Below are positions 7,816 through 15,960 of a stretch of 48,028 bases of DNA, one piece after another (the first letter of the stretch is position 1; every line of letters starts with the position of its first letter). Location of the stretch: contig PKYI01000054.1 in assembly GCA_003133645.1 (NCBI GenBank), positions 1 through 48,028 of the forward strand, in the 5' to 3' direction. The translations under genes were made by a program, and so were the position numbers. Source of the stretch: Acidobacteriota bacterium (GTDB taxonomy: Bacteria; Acidobacteriota; Thermoanaerobaculia; Thermoanaerobaculales; Thermoanaerobaculaceae). The notes under the pieces were generated by a model that did not search any database, had not been told where the DNA came from, and saw nothing but the letters and a program-made list of their open reading frames with translations.

Positions 7816-8365
7816 GCTCGAGCCCCATCATTAGGCCGTCCAGCTCGTGCTGCTCGCCGAACAGGGCGAAGTACTCGCGCACGCGGTCGAGGTCGAGTTT
7901 CGCGCCGCGGGCTGCCGTGGCCTCGAGCAACGCGCGGATGTCCACCAGCTCGCCGCGGCGGCGGTCCGGGTCGTTCACGAACGCCTGCACTTTGAGGCCG
8001 ATCAGGTCCTCCACCTCGACGACGGGGATGCGCAGCCCGAGTTCCCCCACCTCGACGCGGCGGGCGCGGTCGAGCATCGCCAGCGAGTGCGGCCGGTGCG
8101 CGTGCAGGAAGTCGATCGGGCAGAGGTGCGGCCGCGTCGGGGCGAAGTGCGAACTCTCCTCCCAACGGAAGGTCACGGTGTACCCGAGCTCGGTGAGCAG
8201 GCAGTCGAGCCGCTGCGCGAACGCGCCGTCGATCAGCACGTCCACGTCCACGGTCGTGCGCGGGACGCCGTGGATCGCGGCGGCGACCGCCCCGATCACC
8301 GCCCACCGGCACCCCAGGCCGTCGAGGCACCGCGCCACGTCCTCAAGCGTGCACTCGAAGTTCAT
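7802..8365 (-). CDS. nucleotidyltransferase of the AbiEii/MNT-like superfamily
   Basis: This 187-residue protein begins with a nucleotidyltransferase core. WAVIGAVAAAIHGVPRTTVD resembles the G-x-A-x-x-x-HG-x-x-R-x-T-x-D motif, and VDVDVLID supplies the acidic catalytic residues. The C-terminal half, including VEDLIGLKVQAFVNDPDRRR and a DIRALLEA helix, is typical of stand-alone nucleotidyltransferases annotated near AbiEii or DUF6036 families. Such proteins can be toxins that modify tRNA or antitoxins that modify partners; substrate is unknown here. I prefer the ATG at 8365, which has GGAG 11 nt upstream; ATG codons at 8386 and 8416 are alternatives. Confidence 0.7.
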   Translation of the reverse strand: MNFECTLEDVARCLDGLGCRWAVIGAVAAAIHGVPRTTVDVDVLIDGAFAQRLDCLLTELGYTVTFRWEESSHFAPTRPHLCPIDFLHAHRPHSLAMLDRARRVEVGELGLRIPVVEVEDLIGLKVQAFVNDPDRRRGELVDIRALLEATAARGAKLDLDRVREYFALFGEQHELDGLMMGLEHAFE

Positions 8366-8441
8366 CGCCGCAGACTCCAGGGTCATTGTACGCGGTTCTG
8401 GGGGCCGGGGGACCAAGCGCCCCCGGCCGCCGGGCCGGGAC

Positions 8442-9011
8442 TCAGCTCTTGGCGCGCTCGACGAAGCGCCCGTCGCGGGTGTCCACCTTGATGCGCTCGC
8501 CGGTGGTCAGGTACGGCGGCACCAGGACCTCGATCCCGGTCTCGAGCGTGGCGGGCTTGAGCTGCGCCTGCGCCGTCGCCCCCTTGATCGCCGGGGCGGT
8601 GTCCACGACCTCGAGCTCGACGGTCACGGGCAGCTCGACGTTGAGCACCTCGCCGTTGTACAGCAACGAGTGCAGCTCGAGCCCGTCGGTCAGGTAGCCG
8701 GCCGCATCGCCCAGGGTCTCGTGCCGCAACGTGAACTGGTCGTAGCTCCCCATGTCCATGAAGGCGAACTCGTCATCCTGGCGGTAGAGGAACTGGACCG
8801 GCCGCTTCTCGCAGTCGGCGGCGTCCACGGTCTCGTTGCCGCGGTAGGTGCGGGCGAGCGACTGTCCGGTGCGGAGGCTGCGGGTCTTGACCTTGACCAG
8901 CATGCTGGCGCCGCGCGCGCTCGGGGTCTGCACCGCGACGTCGGTCACCTCCCATGGCGCGCCGTCGATGTCGAGGATGTCGCCGCGCTTGATCTCGGTG
9001 GCGCCGATCAT
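8442..9011 (-). CDS. efpL: EfpL/YeiP-type elongation factor P-like protein
   Basis: This 189-residue translation factor of the EF-P/eIF5A family relieves ribosome stalling. It has the normal three beta-barrel domains. Domain I carries the tip sequence TPSARGASMLVKV, which matches the YeiP/EfpL pattern (SPTARGAATLYK) rather than canonical EF-P, where a Lys or Arg sits in PGKGQA or SGRNSA. The middle YRQDDEFAFMDMGSYDQF and the end of domain II (VDTAPAIKGATAQAQLKPATLETG) also follow YeiP. Its ATG overlaps the stop of tag as ATGA, so the two genes are translationally coupled. A divergent true EF-P is the alternative reading. Confidence 0.75.
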   Translation of the reverse strand: MIGATEIKRGDILDIDGAPWEVTDVAVQTPSARGASMLVKVKTRSLRTGQSLARTYRGNETVDAADCEKRPVQFLYRQDDEFAFMDMGSYDQFTLRHETLGDAAGYLTDGLELHSLLYNGEVLNVELPVTVELEVVDTAPAIKGATAQAQLKPATLETGIEVLVPPYLTTGERIKVDTRDGRFVERAKS

Positions 9012-9619
9012 GCCGTCCTCCCCGCCTTCGCCCGCCCGGCGCGCCTCCGCATCCGGCCACCCAGCTCGGCCCAGCGCGGACAGTCCACCAGGTGGTCGTT
9101 GAACAGGCCGCACGCCTGCATGTGCGCGTAGACGATCGTCGGCCCGACGAAGCGGAATCCGCGCCGGACGAGGTCGCGCGAGAGCGCCTCCGACTCGGGC
9201 GTCAGCGCCGGAATGTCCGCGAGCGTCTTGCAGGCGTTGACGATCGGCGCCCCACCCACGAACCCCCAGATGAAGGCGTCGAACGAGCCGAACTCCTTCT
9301 GTACGGCGAGGAAGGCGCGCGCGTTGCCCACCGCGGCGTTGACCTTCAATCGGTTGCGGATGATGCCGGGGTCGGCGAGCAGCTTCTCGATCCTTGCCGG
9401 CGTGAAGCGAGCCACCTTCTCGGGGTCGAACCCTGCGAAGGCGCGCCGGTACTCCTCCCGCCGCCGCAGCACCGTGCGCCACGACAGGCCCGCCTGCACC
9501 CCCTCGAGGATCAGGAACTCGAAGTGCCGGCGGTCGTCGTGCTCCGGCACGCCCCACTCGGTGTCGTGGTACGCCTCCATCAGCGGGTCCGGGGCCCCGA
9601 GCCAGCAGCGCTTGCCCAT
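9008..9619 (-). CDS. tag: DNA-3-methyladenine glycosylase I (Tag)
   Basis: This 203-residue enzyme excises 3-methyladenine from alkylated DNA. The zinc-snap residues are all in place: Cys5 (KRCWLG) and His18 (EAYHDTEWG) at the N-terminus, and a His and a Cys in GLFNDHLVDCPRW at the C-terminus. The helix-hairpin-helix core FEFLILEGVQAGLSWRTVL contains the conserved glutamate. The C-terminal extension is Arg-rich. The gene precedes efpL with a 4-nt overlap and is divergent from a flavin reductase gene 88 bp away. Confidence 0.93.
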   Translation of the reverse strand: MGKRCWLGAPDPLMEAYHDTEWGVPEHDDRRHFEFLILEGVQAGLSWRTVLRRREEYRRAFAGFDPEKVARFTPARIEKLLADPGIIRNRLKVNAAVGNARAFLAVQKEFGSFDAFIWGFVGGAPIVNACKTLADIPALTPESEALSRDLVRRGFRFVGPTIVYAHMQACGLFNDHLVDCPRWAELGGRMRRRAGRAKAGRTA

Positions 9620-9707
9620 CGGCGGACGATACCAGAGCCGCCGCGCCGGCCCAAGCGCCCGCGCCGTGCTACCGTGACGCCCCGGCCGTACCCGAGGAGG
9701 CCCTGCG

Positions 9708-10229
9708 ATGCGCCGAGTCCAGCCCGACGAACTCTCCCTCAAGCCCTTCACCATCCTCGACCGCGAGTGGGCGCTGCTCGTCGCCGGGCGAGAGCGGCCC
9801 AACCCGATGACGGTGTCGTGGGGCGGGCTGGGCACCCTGTGGAACCGGCCCGTTGTGACCGTTTACGTGCGCCCGACGCGCTTCACCTTCTCCCTGCTGG
9901 AGGCGCACCCCGAGTTCACCCTCAACGTCCTCGGCGACCGGTACCGCAAAGCGCTCAACCTGTGCGGCACGCGCTCCGGGCGCGACACCGACAAGTGGCG
10001 TGAGACGGGCCTCGCGCGGGTCCCCGGTGAGGCTGTCGCCGTGCCGCGGGTCGCCGAGGCCGAGCTGGCGCTCGAGTGCCGCGTGCTCGCGACGCTCGAC
10101 TTCGACCCGGAGCGCTTCCTCGACCCGGCGGTCGCGAAGCTCTACCCGCGCGAGGACTACCACCGCGTCTTCCTCGGGGAGGTCCTGGCGGCCTGGGCCG
10201 AGGACCGCTTCCTCGCCCCGCCCGCCTGA
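9708..10229 (+). CDS. flavin reductase-like, FMN-binding split-barrel protein
   Basis: This 173-residue protein of the flavin reductase-like domain family binds FMN in a split barrel. Characteristic stretches are ALLVAGRERPNPMTVSWGGLG, VTVYVRPTRFTFSLLEAHPEFTLNVLG and the closing HRVFLGEVLAAW. Members reduce flavins for partner oxygenases or act as electron-transfer proteins; no partner is adjacent here. The ATG has GAGGAGG 7 nt upstream. It appears to be transcribed alone, 97 bp before an MFS transporter on the same strand. Confidence 0.85.
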   Translation: MRRVQPDELSLKPFTILDREWALLVAGRERPNPMTVSWGGLGTLWNRPVVTVYVRPTRFTFSLLEAHPEFTLNVLGDRYRKALNLCGTRSGRDTDKWRETGLARVPGEAVAVPRVAEAELALECRVLATLDFDPERFLDPAVAKLYPREDYHRVFLGEVLAAWAEDRFLAPPA

Positions 10230-10326
10230 GCCGGCGACGTCACGCCGGGGCGCGGGCCGGTTCGAGCCCGTTGCGTGACGAGCGCAGCGGGGTTACGGTG
10301 TCGCCAACACGTCCGGAGGGCGCGCC

Positions 10327-11613
10327 ATGGAACCCCAGCCCGCGAAGCGTCTTCTCAACGAGTGCGAGGCGCCGACGAGGACGCACTACCTGATCCTCGG
10401 GATGTCGTGGGCGGGCTGGCTGTTCGACTTCTACGACCTGATGCTGTTCTCGTTCCTCGTCATCCCGATCAAGAAGTCGCTCGGGCTCTCCGACTCGTCG
10501 CTCTCCCTGCTGGTCGGCACCACGCTCGCGGCCACCGCGCTCGGCGGCATCGTCTTCGGCTGGCTCGCCGACCGCTTCGGGCGCAAGACCGTGCTCTCGT
10601 GGACGATCCTGGTGTACTCGCTGGGCGCGCTGCTGTGCGGGTTCGCGCAGGGCGCGGCGTGGCTGGCGGTGTGCCGGATCATCACCGGCCTCGGCGTCGG
10701 CGGCGAGTGGGCAACCGGACAGACGCTCGTCGGCGAGACGTTCCCCGCCCGGATGCGCGGCCGCTTCGCCGCGGTGATGCAGACCGGCGCCCCGCTCGGC
10801 ATCGCGGTCGCCTCGGTGATCGGCGGGTTCGTCGAGCCGGCGCTCGCGAACGCGTTCGGCCCGGAGTGGGGCTGGCGCGGCTGCTTCTTCATCTCGGTCG
10901 CCCCGGCGCTCCTCGTCGTGCTCATCCGCCGCCACATGCCCGAGTCCGACGTCTGGCTGGAGCGCAAGCGCCTCGCGGCGCCGCAGGAGACGAGCCAGGT
11001 CAAGTTCCTGCTCACGACCCCCGACCTCAGGCGCCTCTTCCTGCTCGGCCTCGTCCTCGCCACCACCGACATGTCTGCGTACTGGTTCACCTACTCCTGG
11101 ATGCCGAGGTACCTGTACGAGCACCTCGGGTCGTCGATGGGGAGGGCGGGGATCTGGATGCTCGTGACCCAGACCGGCGGCGCGCTCGGCTACCTCTCGT
11201 TCGGGGTCGTCGCCGACTGGAAGGGCCGCCGCGTCGCGTACACGATCTACTCGGTCGTCTGGGCGATCGGGCTGTTCGCGGTCACCTGGTTCTGGGGCGC
11301 GCTCGCGGTGTACCCGGCGCTGACCGTGCTGTTCATGTTCCTGGTCGGACTCGGCACCGGCAACTACTCGGGGTACGGCCCGATCTTCTCGGAGATCTTC
11401 CCCACCCGGGTGCGCAACACCGCGATGGGCGCCGCGTTCAACCTCGCCCGCGGCGTGCAGTTCTTCACGCCGCTGGTGATCACCCTGGTCGCCACGCGCT
11501 ACGGCCTCGGCGGCGGGATCTCGCTGGCCGGCTTCTTCGCCCTGATCACCGGCGCCTGGGTGTGGACGCTGCCCGAGACACGCGGCCGGAAGATCGGCGT
11601 CGAAGGTCGGTGA
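10327..11613 (+). CDS. MFS transporter, SHS / organic-acid symporter-like
   Basis: This 428-residue protein has about 12 membrane helices. The MFS motif A appears as GWLADRFGRKT between helices 2 and 3, and GLGVGGEWATGQTLVGETFP lies in helices 4-5, a feature of the sialate/aromatic or sugar-acid H+ symporter groups. The conserved N-terminal GWLFDFYDLMLFSF also fits those groups, which take up carboxylate solutes in exchange for protons. The exact substrate cannot be read from sequence. GGAGG lies 7 nt before the ATG. A strong bidirectional terminator follows. Confidence 0.85.
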   Translation: MEPQPAKRLLNECEAPTRTHYLILGMSWAGWLFDFYDLMLFSFLVIPIKKSLGLSDSSLSLLVGTTLAATALGGIVFGWLADRFGRKTVLSWTILVYSLGALLCGFAQGAAWLAVCRIITGLGVGGEWATGQTLVGETFPARMRGRFAAVMQTGAPLGIAVASVIGGFVEPALANAFGPEWGWRGCFFISVAPALLVVLIRRHMPESDVWLERKRLAAPQETSQVKFLLTTPDLRRLFLLGLVLATTDMSAYWFTYSWMPRYLYEHLGSSMGRAGIWMLVTQTGGALGYLSFGVVADWKGRRVAYTIYSVVWAIGLFAVTWFWGALAVYPALTVLFMFLVGLGTGNYSGYGPIFSEIFPTRVRNTAMGAAFNLARGVQFFTPLVITLVATRYGLGGGISLAGFFALITGAWVWTLPETRGRKIGVEGR

Positions 11614-11681
11614 GCCCGACAACGCCCGATCGGGAAGCGGACGGTCAGCGAGACGCGCGGTAGCGTCGCGGCACCTGCGCC

Positions 11682-11717
11682 AAGTAGAAGGGCGGCCGCG
11701 CGGCCGCCCTTCTACTT
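11682..11717. terminator. bidirectional intrinsic terminator
   Basis: A perfect inverted repeat with 17-bp arms (11682-11698 and 11701-11717) separated by two bases lies between the convergent MFS and fumarase beta genes. The arms begin AAGTAGAAGGG, so the transcript of either strand ends in a GC-rich hairpin followed by a pyrimidine-rich tail. Confidence 0.75.
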
Positions 11718-11738
11718 CGGGTGGATTCGAGATTTCGC

Positions 11739-12326
11739 CTACGCGGACAGGCCCAGCAGCTGCTCGAGCTTCGCCTTGGAGGCCTTCTCCACCTCGGCGT
11801 GGAGGGAGCTGCCGTGGGAGTCCATCGTCACGACCACGGGGAAGTCCTTCACCTGGATCACCCAGAGCGCCTCGGGGACGCCGAACTCCTTGAGCTGGAA
11901 GACCTGCTCGACCTTGACCACAGCCTGGGCGAGGACCTGCGCGGTGCCGCCGACGGCGTGGAAGTAGACGGCGCCGTGCTCGGCCAGCCCTTTGAGCGTC
12001 TTCGGCCCCATCCCGCCCTTACCGATCACGCCGCGCAGGCCGTACTTGCCGATCACGTCCGCCTGGAAAGGCTCCTCGCGCGCCGACGTCGTCGGCCCCG
12101 CAGCCACGAACGTGTAGTGGCCGTCCTCGTGCTTCTTCACCACCGGTCCGACGTGGTAGATCAACGAGCCCTTCATGAACGGCGCGACCTCCTCGCGGAA
12201 GCCGTGCAGCAGCCAGTGGTGGGCGGCGTCGCGGCCGGTGATCATGCGGCCCGACAGCTCCACGAAGTCCCCGACCTTGAGGGCACGGATCTTGGCCTCG
12301 TCACATGGAAGGTTCAGCTGAGCCAT
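11739..12326 (-). CDS. fumB: class I fumarate hydratase, beta subunit
   Basis: This 195-residue protein is the C-terminal (beta) domain of the two-subunit iron-sulfur fumarase, which interconverts fumarate and malate. Typical stretches are KVGDFVELSGRMITGRDAAH, PTTSAREEPFQADVIGKYGLRGVIGKGGMG, HAVGGTAQVLA and FPVVVTMDSHGSSLH. It follows the alpha subunit with a 13-nt overlap in another frame, so the two are co-translated. L-tartrate dehydratase TtdB is a close relative and the main alternative. The symbol denotes the beta subunit of a split enzyme, not E. coli FumB. Confidence 0.88.
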   Translation of the reverse strand: MAQLNLPCDEAKIRALKVGDFVELSGRMITGRDAAHHWLLHGFREEVAPFMKGSLIYHVGPVVKKHEDGHYTFVAAGPTTSAREEPFQADVIGKYGLRGVIGKGGMGPKTLKGLAEHGAVYFHAVGGTAQVLAQAVVKVEQVFQLKEFGVPEALWVIQVKDFPVVVTMDSHGSSLHAEVEKASKAKLEQLLGLSA

Positions 12327-13198
12327 ACGACCTCCCCGGAGGGATTGATCCTCGCGCCGGCGCGGCGGTTCGCCCAGCACATGTAGGAGATGGACACGAA
12401 GTAGCTGGCGGGCAGGCGGCCGAGGTAGCCGACCTTGACCCCGAGCACGGTGGTCTTGCCACCGAACCCCATCGGGCCGATTCCGAGCTGGTTGGCCTGC
12501 TCGAACAGCTCATTCTCCATCGCGGCCAGCTCGGGGACCGGGTTGGTGTCGTCGAGACGGCGCAGCAACTGCCGCTTCGACTCGAGGAACCCCGAGCCGC
12601 GGTCGCCGCCGAAGCACGCGCCGATGATCCCCGGGGCACACCCCTTGCCCTGCGCCTGCTGCACCGCGTCGAGGATGCAGCGGCGCACGCCCTCCAGGTC
12701 GCGGTCGGCCTTGAGCTTGGTGTTGGGCAGGCTGTACTGGGCGCCGACGTTCTCGCAACCGCCGCCCTTCAAGATCAGGCGTACCTCGAGGCCGGCCTCG
12801 TCCCACTCCTCGCAGTGCACCGTCGGGATGCCGGGCGCCTGGCCGTGGCCGGTGTTCTTGTCGGTGAGCGGATCCACGGCGTTGGGGCGCAGGAGCTGCT
12901 TCGCCGTGGCCTGCCGCACCGCCTCCTCGAACGCGGCCGTGAGTATCCGCGTGGACATCCCCACCGGGTGGTGGATCCACACCAGCGGCGTGCCGGTGTC
13001 CTGGCAGATCGGCTGCCAGTTCCCCTTCGCCATCTCGATGTTCGTGAGGATGGAGTCGAGCGCCTTGGCCGCCAGCGATCCCGGCGCCTCGACGTCGCGC
13101 CCGCGCTTGAGCGCCGCGAGCACGTCGGGCGGGAGCTGGGAGGACGCGTGCGCGATCACCTCGACGAATTTTTCGGTCCACTGCTCGCGTGTCAACAC
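12314..13198 (-). CDS. fumA: class I fumarate hydratase, alpha subunit
   Basis: This 294-residue protein is the N-terminal domain of the 4Fe-4S fumarase. Cluster-binding cysteines are visible in PICQDTGTPLVW, GGGCENVG and GKGCAPGIIGACFGGDRG. Such enzymes are oxygen-sensitive and common in anaerobes. I chose the GTG at 13198 because a strong AAAGGAGG lies 8 nt upstream; the frame continues 34 codons further without family similarity. It starts a two-gene operon with the beta subunit and is divergent from korDABC. TtdA of L-tartrate dehydratase is the alternative. Confidence 0.88.
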   Translation of the reverse strand: MLTREQWTEKFVEVIAHASSQLPPDVLAALKRGRDVEAPGSLAAKALDSILTNIEMAKGNWQPICQDTGTPLVWIHHPVGMSTRILTAAFEEAVRQATAKQLLRPNAVDPLTDKNTGHGQAPGIPTVHCEEWDEAGLEVRLILKGGGCENVGAQYSLPNTKLKADRDLEGVRRCILDAVQQAQGKGCAPGIIGACFGGDRGSGFLESKRQLLRRLDDTNPVPELAAMENELFEQANQLGIGPMGFGGKTTVLGVKVGYLGRLPASYFVSISYMCWANRRAGARINPSGEVVWLS

Positions 13199-13347
13199 CG
13201 GGGGAACCTCCTTTGGTTGCGTGGCGACGGTTGCGAGGTCCGTGGCGGACCACGTTCGCCGCATTCTAGTCCCCCGTGCGCCGCTCGCGCCAGCGGACAC
13301 CCCTCCCCTACCAACGGTACCGGTTCACCGCTTCGTCGTCGCTCTTT

Positions 13348-13386
13348 GGGGAGATCCTTCGCTCGCTCCGCTCGCTCAGGATGACA
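13348..13386. repeat. dispersed intergenic repeat of the CCTGAGCGAGCG type
   Basis: The stretch GGGGAGATCCTTCGCTCGC continues with CTCGCTCAGGATGACA. ATCCT (13354-13358) and AGGAT (13378-13382) form inverted ends around two CGCTCGCT copies. From memory, this motif occurs as a dispersed, REP-like intergenic repeat in many unrelated bacterial genomes. Only one copy is present in this window. Confidence 0.55.
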
Positions 13387-13527
13387 TCGCTGGGCCGCGC
13401 CAGGCAAGGAAAGGCAGCCTGTGTAGGGGATGCCGAGTCCATCAGCGGTGGTGGCGAGCGATACGCGTGACTCGCGTTTTTCGTCGCCGTTGCGCCTGCA
13501 CACACGTCTCAACTTCGCGCCGCGACC

Positions 13528-13556
13528 TTGCGCGGCGGCGGCCCGTGACGTAGGAT
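13528..13556 (+). promoter_or_regulatory. candidate sigma-70-type promoter of korDABC
   Basis: A -35 box TTGCGC (13528-13533) is followed after 17 nt by TAGGAT (13551-13556). Transcription would start near 13563, leaving about 22 nt before the ATG at 13585. Confidence 0.4.
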
Positions 13557-13584
13557 CTATCCGTTTCGCAGAGGGGGGGCCGTC

Positions 13585-13881
13585 ATGAGCGAAGCGGCAC
13601 CGATCAAGAAGGGTAAGGGAACGATCTTCCTCACCCTCGAGGTTTGCAAGGGTTGCTCGTACTGCATCGACTTCTGTCCCGCGCACTGCCTGGAGTTCTC
13701 GCGCGAGTTCAACCGCAAGGGGTACCACTACCCCGTGCTGAGCAGCCCCGAAGACTGCACCGGCTGCGACCTGTGCGGGCTGTACTGCCCCGATTTCGCC
13801 ATCTTCGGGATGCGGTTCAAGGACATCGAGCAGCGCCGCCAGGCGGCCGCGCCCGAGCCGCTGATCCCCGCGCGCGGCTGA
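13585..13881 (+). CDS. korD: 2-oxoacid:ferredoxin oxidoreductase, ferredoxin (delta) subunit
   Basis: This 98-residue protein carries two 4Fe-4S motifs: CKGCSYCIDFCP and CTGCDLCGLYCP. It should pass electrons from the catalytic subunits to ferredoxin. The arrangement korD-korA-korB-korC is a standard order for four-subunit 2-oxoglutarate or other 2-oxoacid:acceptor oxidoreductases. GAGGGGGGG lies before the ATG. It is the first gene of the operon, 37 bp before korA. Confidence 0.88.
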   Translation: MSEAAPIKKGKGTIFLTLEVCKGCSYCIDFCPAHCLEFSREFNRKGYHYPVLSSPEDCTGCDLCGLYCPDFAIFGMRFKDIEQRRQAAAPEPLIPARG

Positions 13882-13918
13882 CCCGCGGCGATCGAATAGA
13901 GAGCAGAGGGAGGACGTC

Positions 13919-15076
13919 TTGCACGCGGACCCCAAAGGAGTTCTGACAGGCATCCACTTCATCGACGGCGACCACGCCGCCTGCGAGGGGGCGCTGGCCG
14001 CCGGGTGCCGGTTCGTCGCGGGCTACCCGATCACGCCGTCGACCGAGGTAGTCGAGCGCTTCGCGGCGCGCATCCCCCTCGTCGGCGGGATGTTCATCCA
14101 GCTGGAAGACGAGCTTGCGTCCTCGATCGCCATCCAGGGCGCGGCGTGGGCCGGCAAGAAGGTGATGACCGTGACCTCGGGTCCCGGGCTCTCCCTAATG
14201 ATGGAGCACGTCGGTTACGCCGCGTTCACCGAGACCCCGTGCGTGTTCGTCGACGTGCAGCGCGGCGGCCCCTCGACCGGCCTTCCCACCCTGCCCGCGC
14301 AGGCGGACATGATGCAGGTCAAGTGGGGCTCGCACGGCGACTACGAGCCGATCGCCCTGTGCCCCAACTCGCCGCAGGAGTGCTTCGACCTCATGATCAA
14401 GGCGTTCAACCTGGCCGAGACGTATCGGGTGCCGGTGTTCTTCATGATGGACGAGGTCGTCGGCCACATGACGGAGCGCGTCGTGATCCCCGAGGCGTCC
14501 CAGATCGAGGTCGTCGAGCGCAAGTGGACGACGAAGAAGCCCGGCGAGTACCGCCCCTACGAGACCGACGAGAGCCTCGTCCCGGAGATGGTCAAGGCCG
14601 GCGACGGCTACCGGATTCACATCACCGGCCTCACCCACGACGAGCGCGGGTACCCGGCGATGACGGCCCCGGCCCAGGACAAGCTGGTCACGCGCCTGGT
14701 CAACAAGATCCGCGCCAACGCGGACAAGATCGTGGACATCCGCGAGGACGGCGTCGCCGGTGCGGACGTCGTGGTGGTCTCGTTCGGGATGACCTCGCGC
14801 GTTGCCGGCGCAGCGGTCGAGGCGGCGCGCGCGGCCGGCCTCAAGGTCGGCCACCTGCGCCTGGTCATCACCTGGCCGTTCCCGGCGAAGCGCATCCGCG
14901 AGCTGGCGGCGACCGTGAAGGCGTTCGTCGTCCCCGAGCTGAACATGGGGCAGATGGCCCTCGAGGTCGAGCGCGCGGCGGCCGGCAAGGTCCCGGTGCT
15001 CACGCTCCCCCACGCCGGCGGCACCGTCCACGAGCCCGCGGCGATCCTCGCCAAGATCAAGGAGGCCGCGCAATGA
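13919..15076 (+). CDS. korA: 2-oxoacid:ferredoxin oxidoreductase, alpha subunit
   Basis: This 385-residue subunit contains the pyrimidine-binding and transketolase-like domains of the complex that oxidatively decarboxylates a 2-oxoacid to acyl-CoA (or runs the reverse reaction). Recognisable stretches are CRFVAGYPITPSTEVVE, GAAWAGKKVMTVTSGPGLSLM and ETPCVFVDVQRGGPSTGLPT. The substrate is most often 2-oxoglutarate in this subunit arrangement, but 2-isovalerate or pyruvate cannot be excluded. Translation probably starts at TTG 13919, where GGGAGG precedes it; no ATG nearby gives the full N-terminus. Its stop overlaps korB as ATGA. Confidence 0.9.
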   Translation: MHADPKGVLTGIHFIDGDHAACEGALAAGCRFVAGYPITPSTEVVERFAARIPLVGGMFIQLEDELASSIAIQGAAWAGKKVMTVTSGPGLSLMMEHVGYAAFTETPCVFVDVQRGGPSTGLPTLPAQADMMQVKWGSHGDYEPIALCPNSPQECFDLMIKAFNLAETYRVPVFFMMDEVVGHMTERVVIPEASQIEVVERKWTTKKPGEYRPYETDESLVPEMVKAGDGYRIHITGLTHDERGYPAMTAPAQDKLVTRLVNKIRANADKIVDIREDGVAGADVVVVSFGMTSRVAGAAVEAARAAGLKVGHLRLVITWPFPAKRIRELAATVKAFVVPELNMGQMALEVERAAAGKVPVLTLPHAGGTVHEPAAILAKIKEAAQ

Positions 15077-15960
15077 GCGCAACGGAACTCCCCGTCTGCG
15101 AAATCGAAAACCCGGTGATGCCGTACCTCCGCCAGGAGCGCCTGCCGCACATCTGGTGCCCGGGGTGCGGCATCGGCACCACCGTCAACTGCTTCACCCG
15201 CGCCCTCACCGACTCGGGGATGGACCTCGACCGGGTCGCGATCGTGTCGGGGATCGGCTGCACCGGCCGCGTCGCCGGGTACATGAACCTCGACTCGTTC
15301 CACACCACCCATGGCCGCGCCATTCCCTTCGCCACCGGCCTCAGGCTCGCCAACCCCGACCTCGCGAAGGTCGTGGTGTACTCCGGCGACGGCGACCTCT
15401 CGGCGATCGGCGGCAACCACTTGATCCACGCCGCGCGCCGCAACATGGACCTGATGGTGGTGTGCGTCAACAACTTCACCTACGGCATGACGGGCGGCCA
15501 GGTGGCGCCGACGACGCCGATCGGCGCGACCCAGACGACAATGCCGTACGGCAACTTCGAGAACCCGTTCAACCTGCCGTTCCTGGCGGACGCGTGCGGT
15601 GCGGTCTACGTCGCGCGCTGGACGGTCTACCACGTCAAGCAGCTCGCCAAGGCGATGCTCGAGGGCCTGAAGAAGAAGGGGTTCGTGTTCATCGAGGCGA
15701 TGGCGCCGTGCCCGACGCTTTACTCGCGGCGCAACCGGCTCGGCGACGGCGTCGACCAGCTCAAGTACTACAAGGAGAAGAGCAAGGTCGTCAACGGCGC
15801 CGACACCAAGGAGGTCGGGCTCACCTTCCAGGGCGACATCACCGTCGGCAAGTTCGTGGACCGCGACCGGCCGACCTGGCTCGAAGCGATGAACGAGCAC
15901 TACACGCACCATTTCGGCGACAGGTACACGCCGTACGGGGGCTCCCATGCACAAGACTGA
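15073..15960 (+). CDS. korB: 2-oxoacid:ferredoxin oxidoreductase, beta (TPP) subunit
   Basis: This 295-residue subunit binds thiamine diphosphate and a 4Fe-4S cluster. WCPGCGIG and GIGCTGR supply cluster cysteines, and GDGDLSAIGGNHLIHAARRN plus VCVNNFTYGMTGGQ form the TPP/Mg motif. APCPTLY adds a further cysteine. It is coupled to korA by the 4-nt ATGA overlap and overlaps korC by 14 nt. Length and motifs are normal for the family, and the enzyme works in the cytoplasm with ferredoxin. Confidence 0.92.
   Translation: MSATELPVCEIENPVMPYLRQERLPHIWCPGCGIGTTVNCFTRALTDSGMDLDRVAIVSGIGCTGRVAGYMNLDSFHTTHGRAIPFATGLRLANPDLAKVVVYSGDGDLSAIGGNHLIHAARRNMDLMVVCVNNFTYGMTGGQVAPTTPIGATQTTMPYGNFENPFNLPFLADACGAVYVARWTVYHVKQLAKAMLEGLKKKGFVFIEAMAPCPTLYSRRNRLGDGVDQLKYYKEKSKVVNGADTKEVGLTFQGDITVGKFVDRDRPTWLEAMNEHYTHHFGDRYTPYGGSHAQD

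Larger units (their letters stand above)
13199..13584. other. 386-bp divergent intergenic region, fumarase / kor
   Basis: This gap must contain promoters for both the fumarase operon (minus) and the kor operon (plus). It holds a dispersed-type repeat at 13348-13386 and a candidate kor promoter at 13528-13556. Short open frames here do not resemble proteins. No RNA gene or riboswitch is apparent. Confidence 0.6.
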
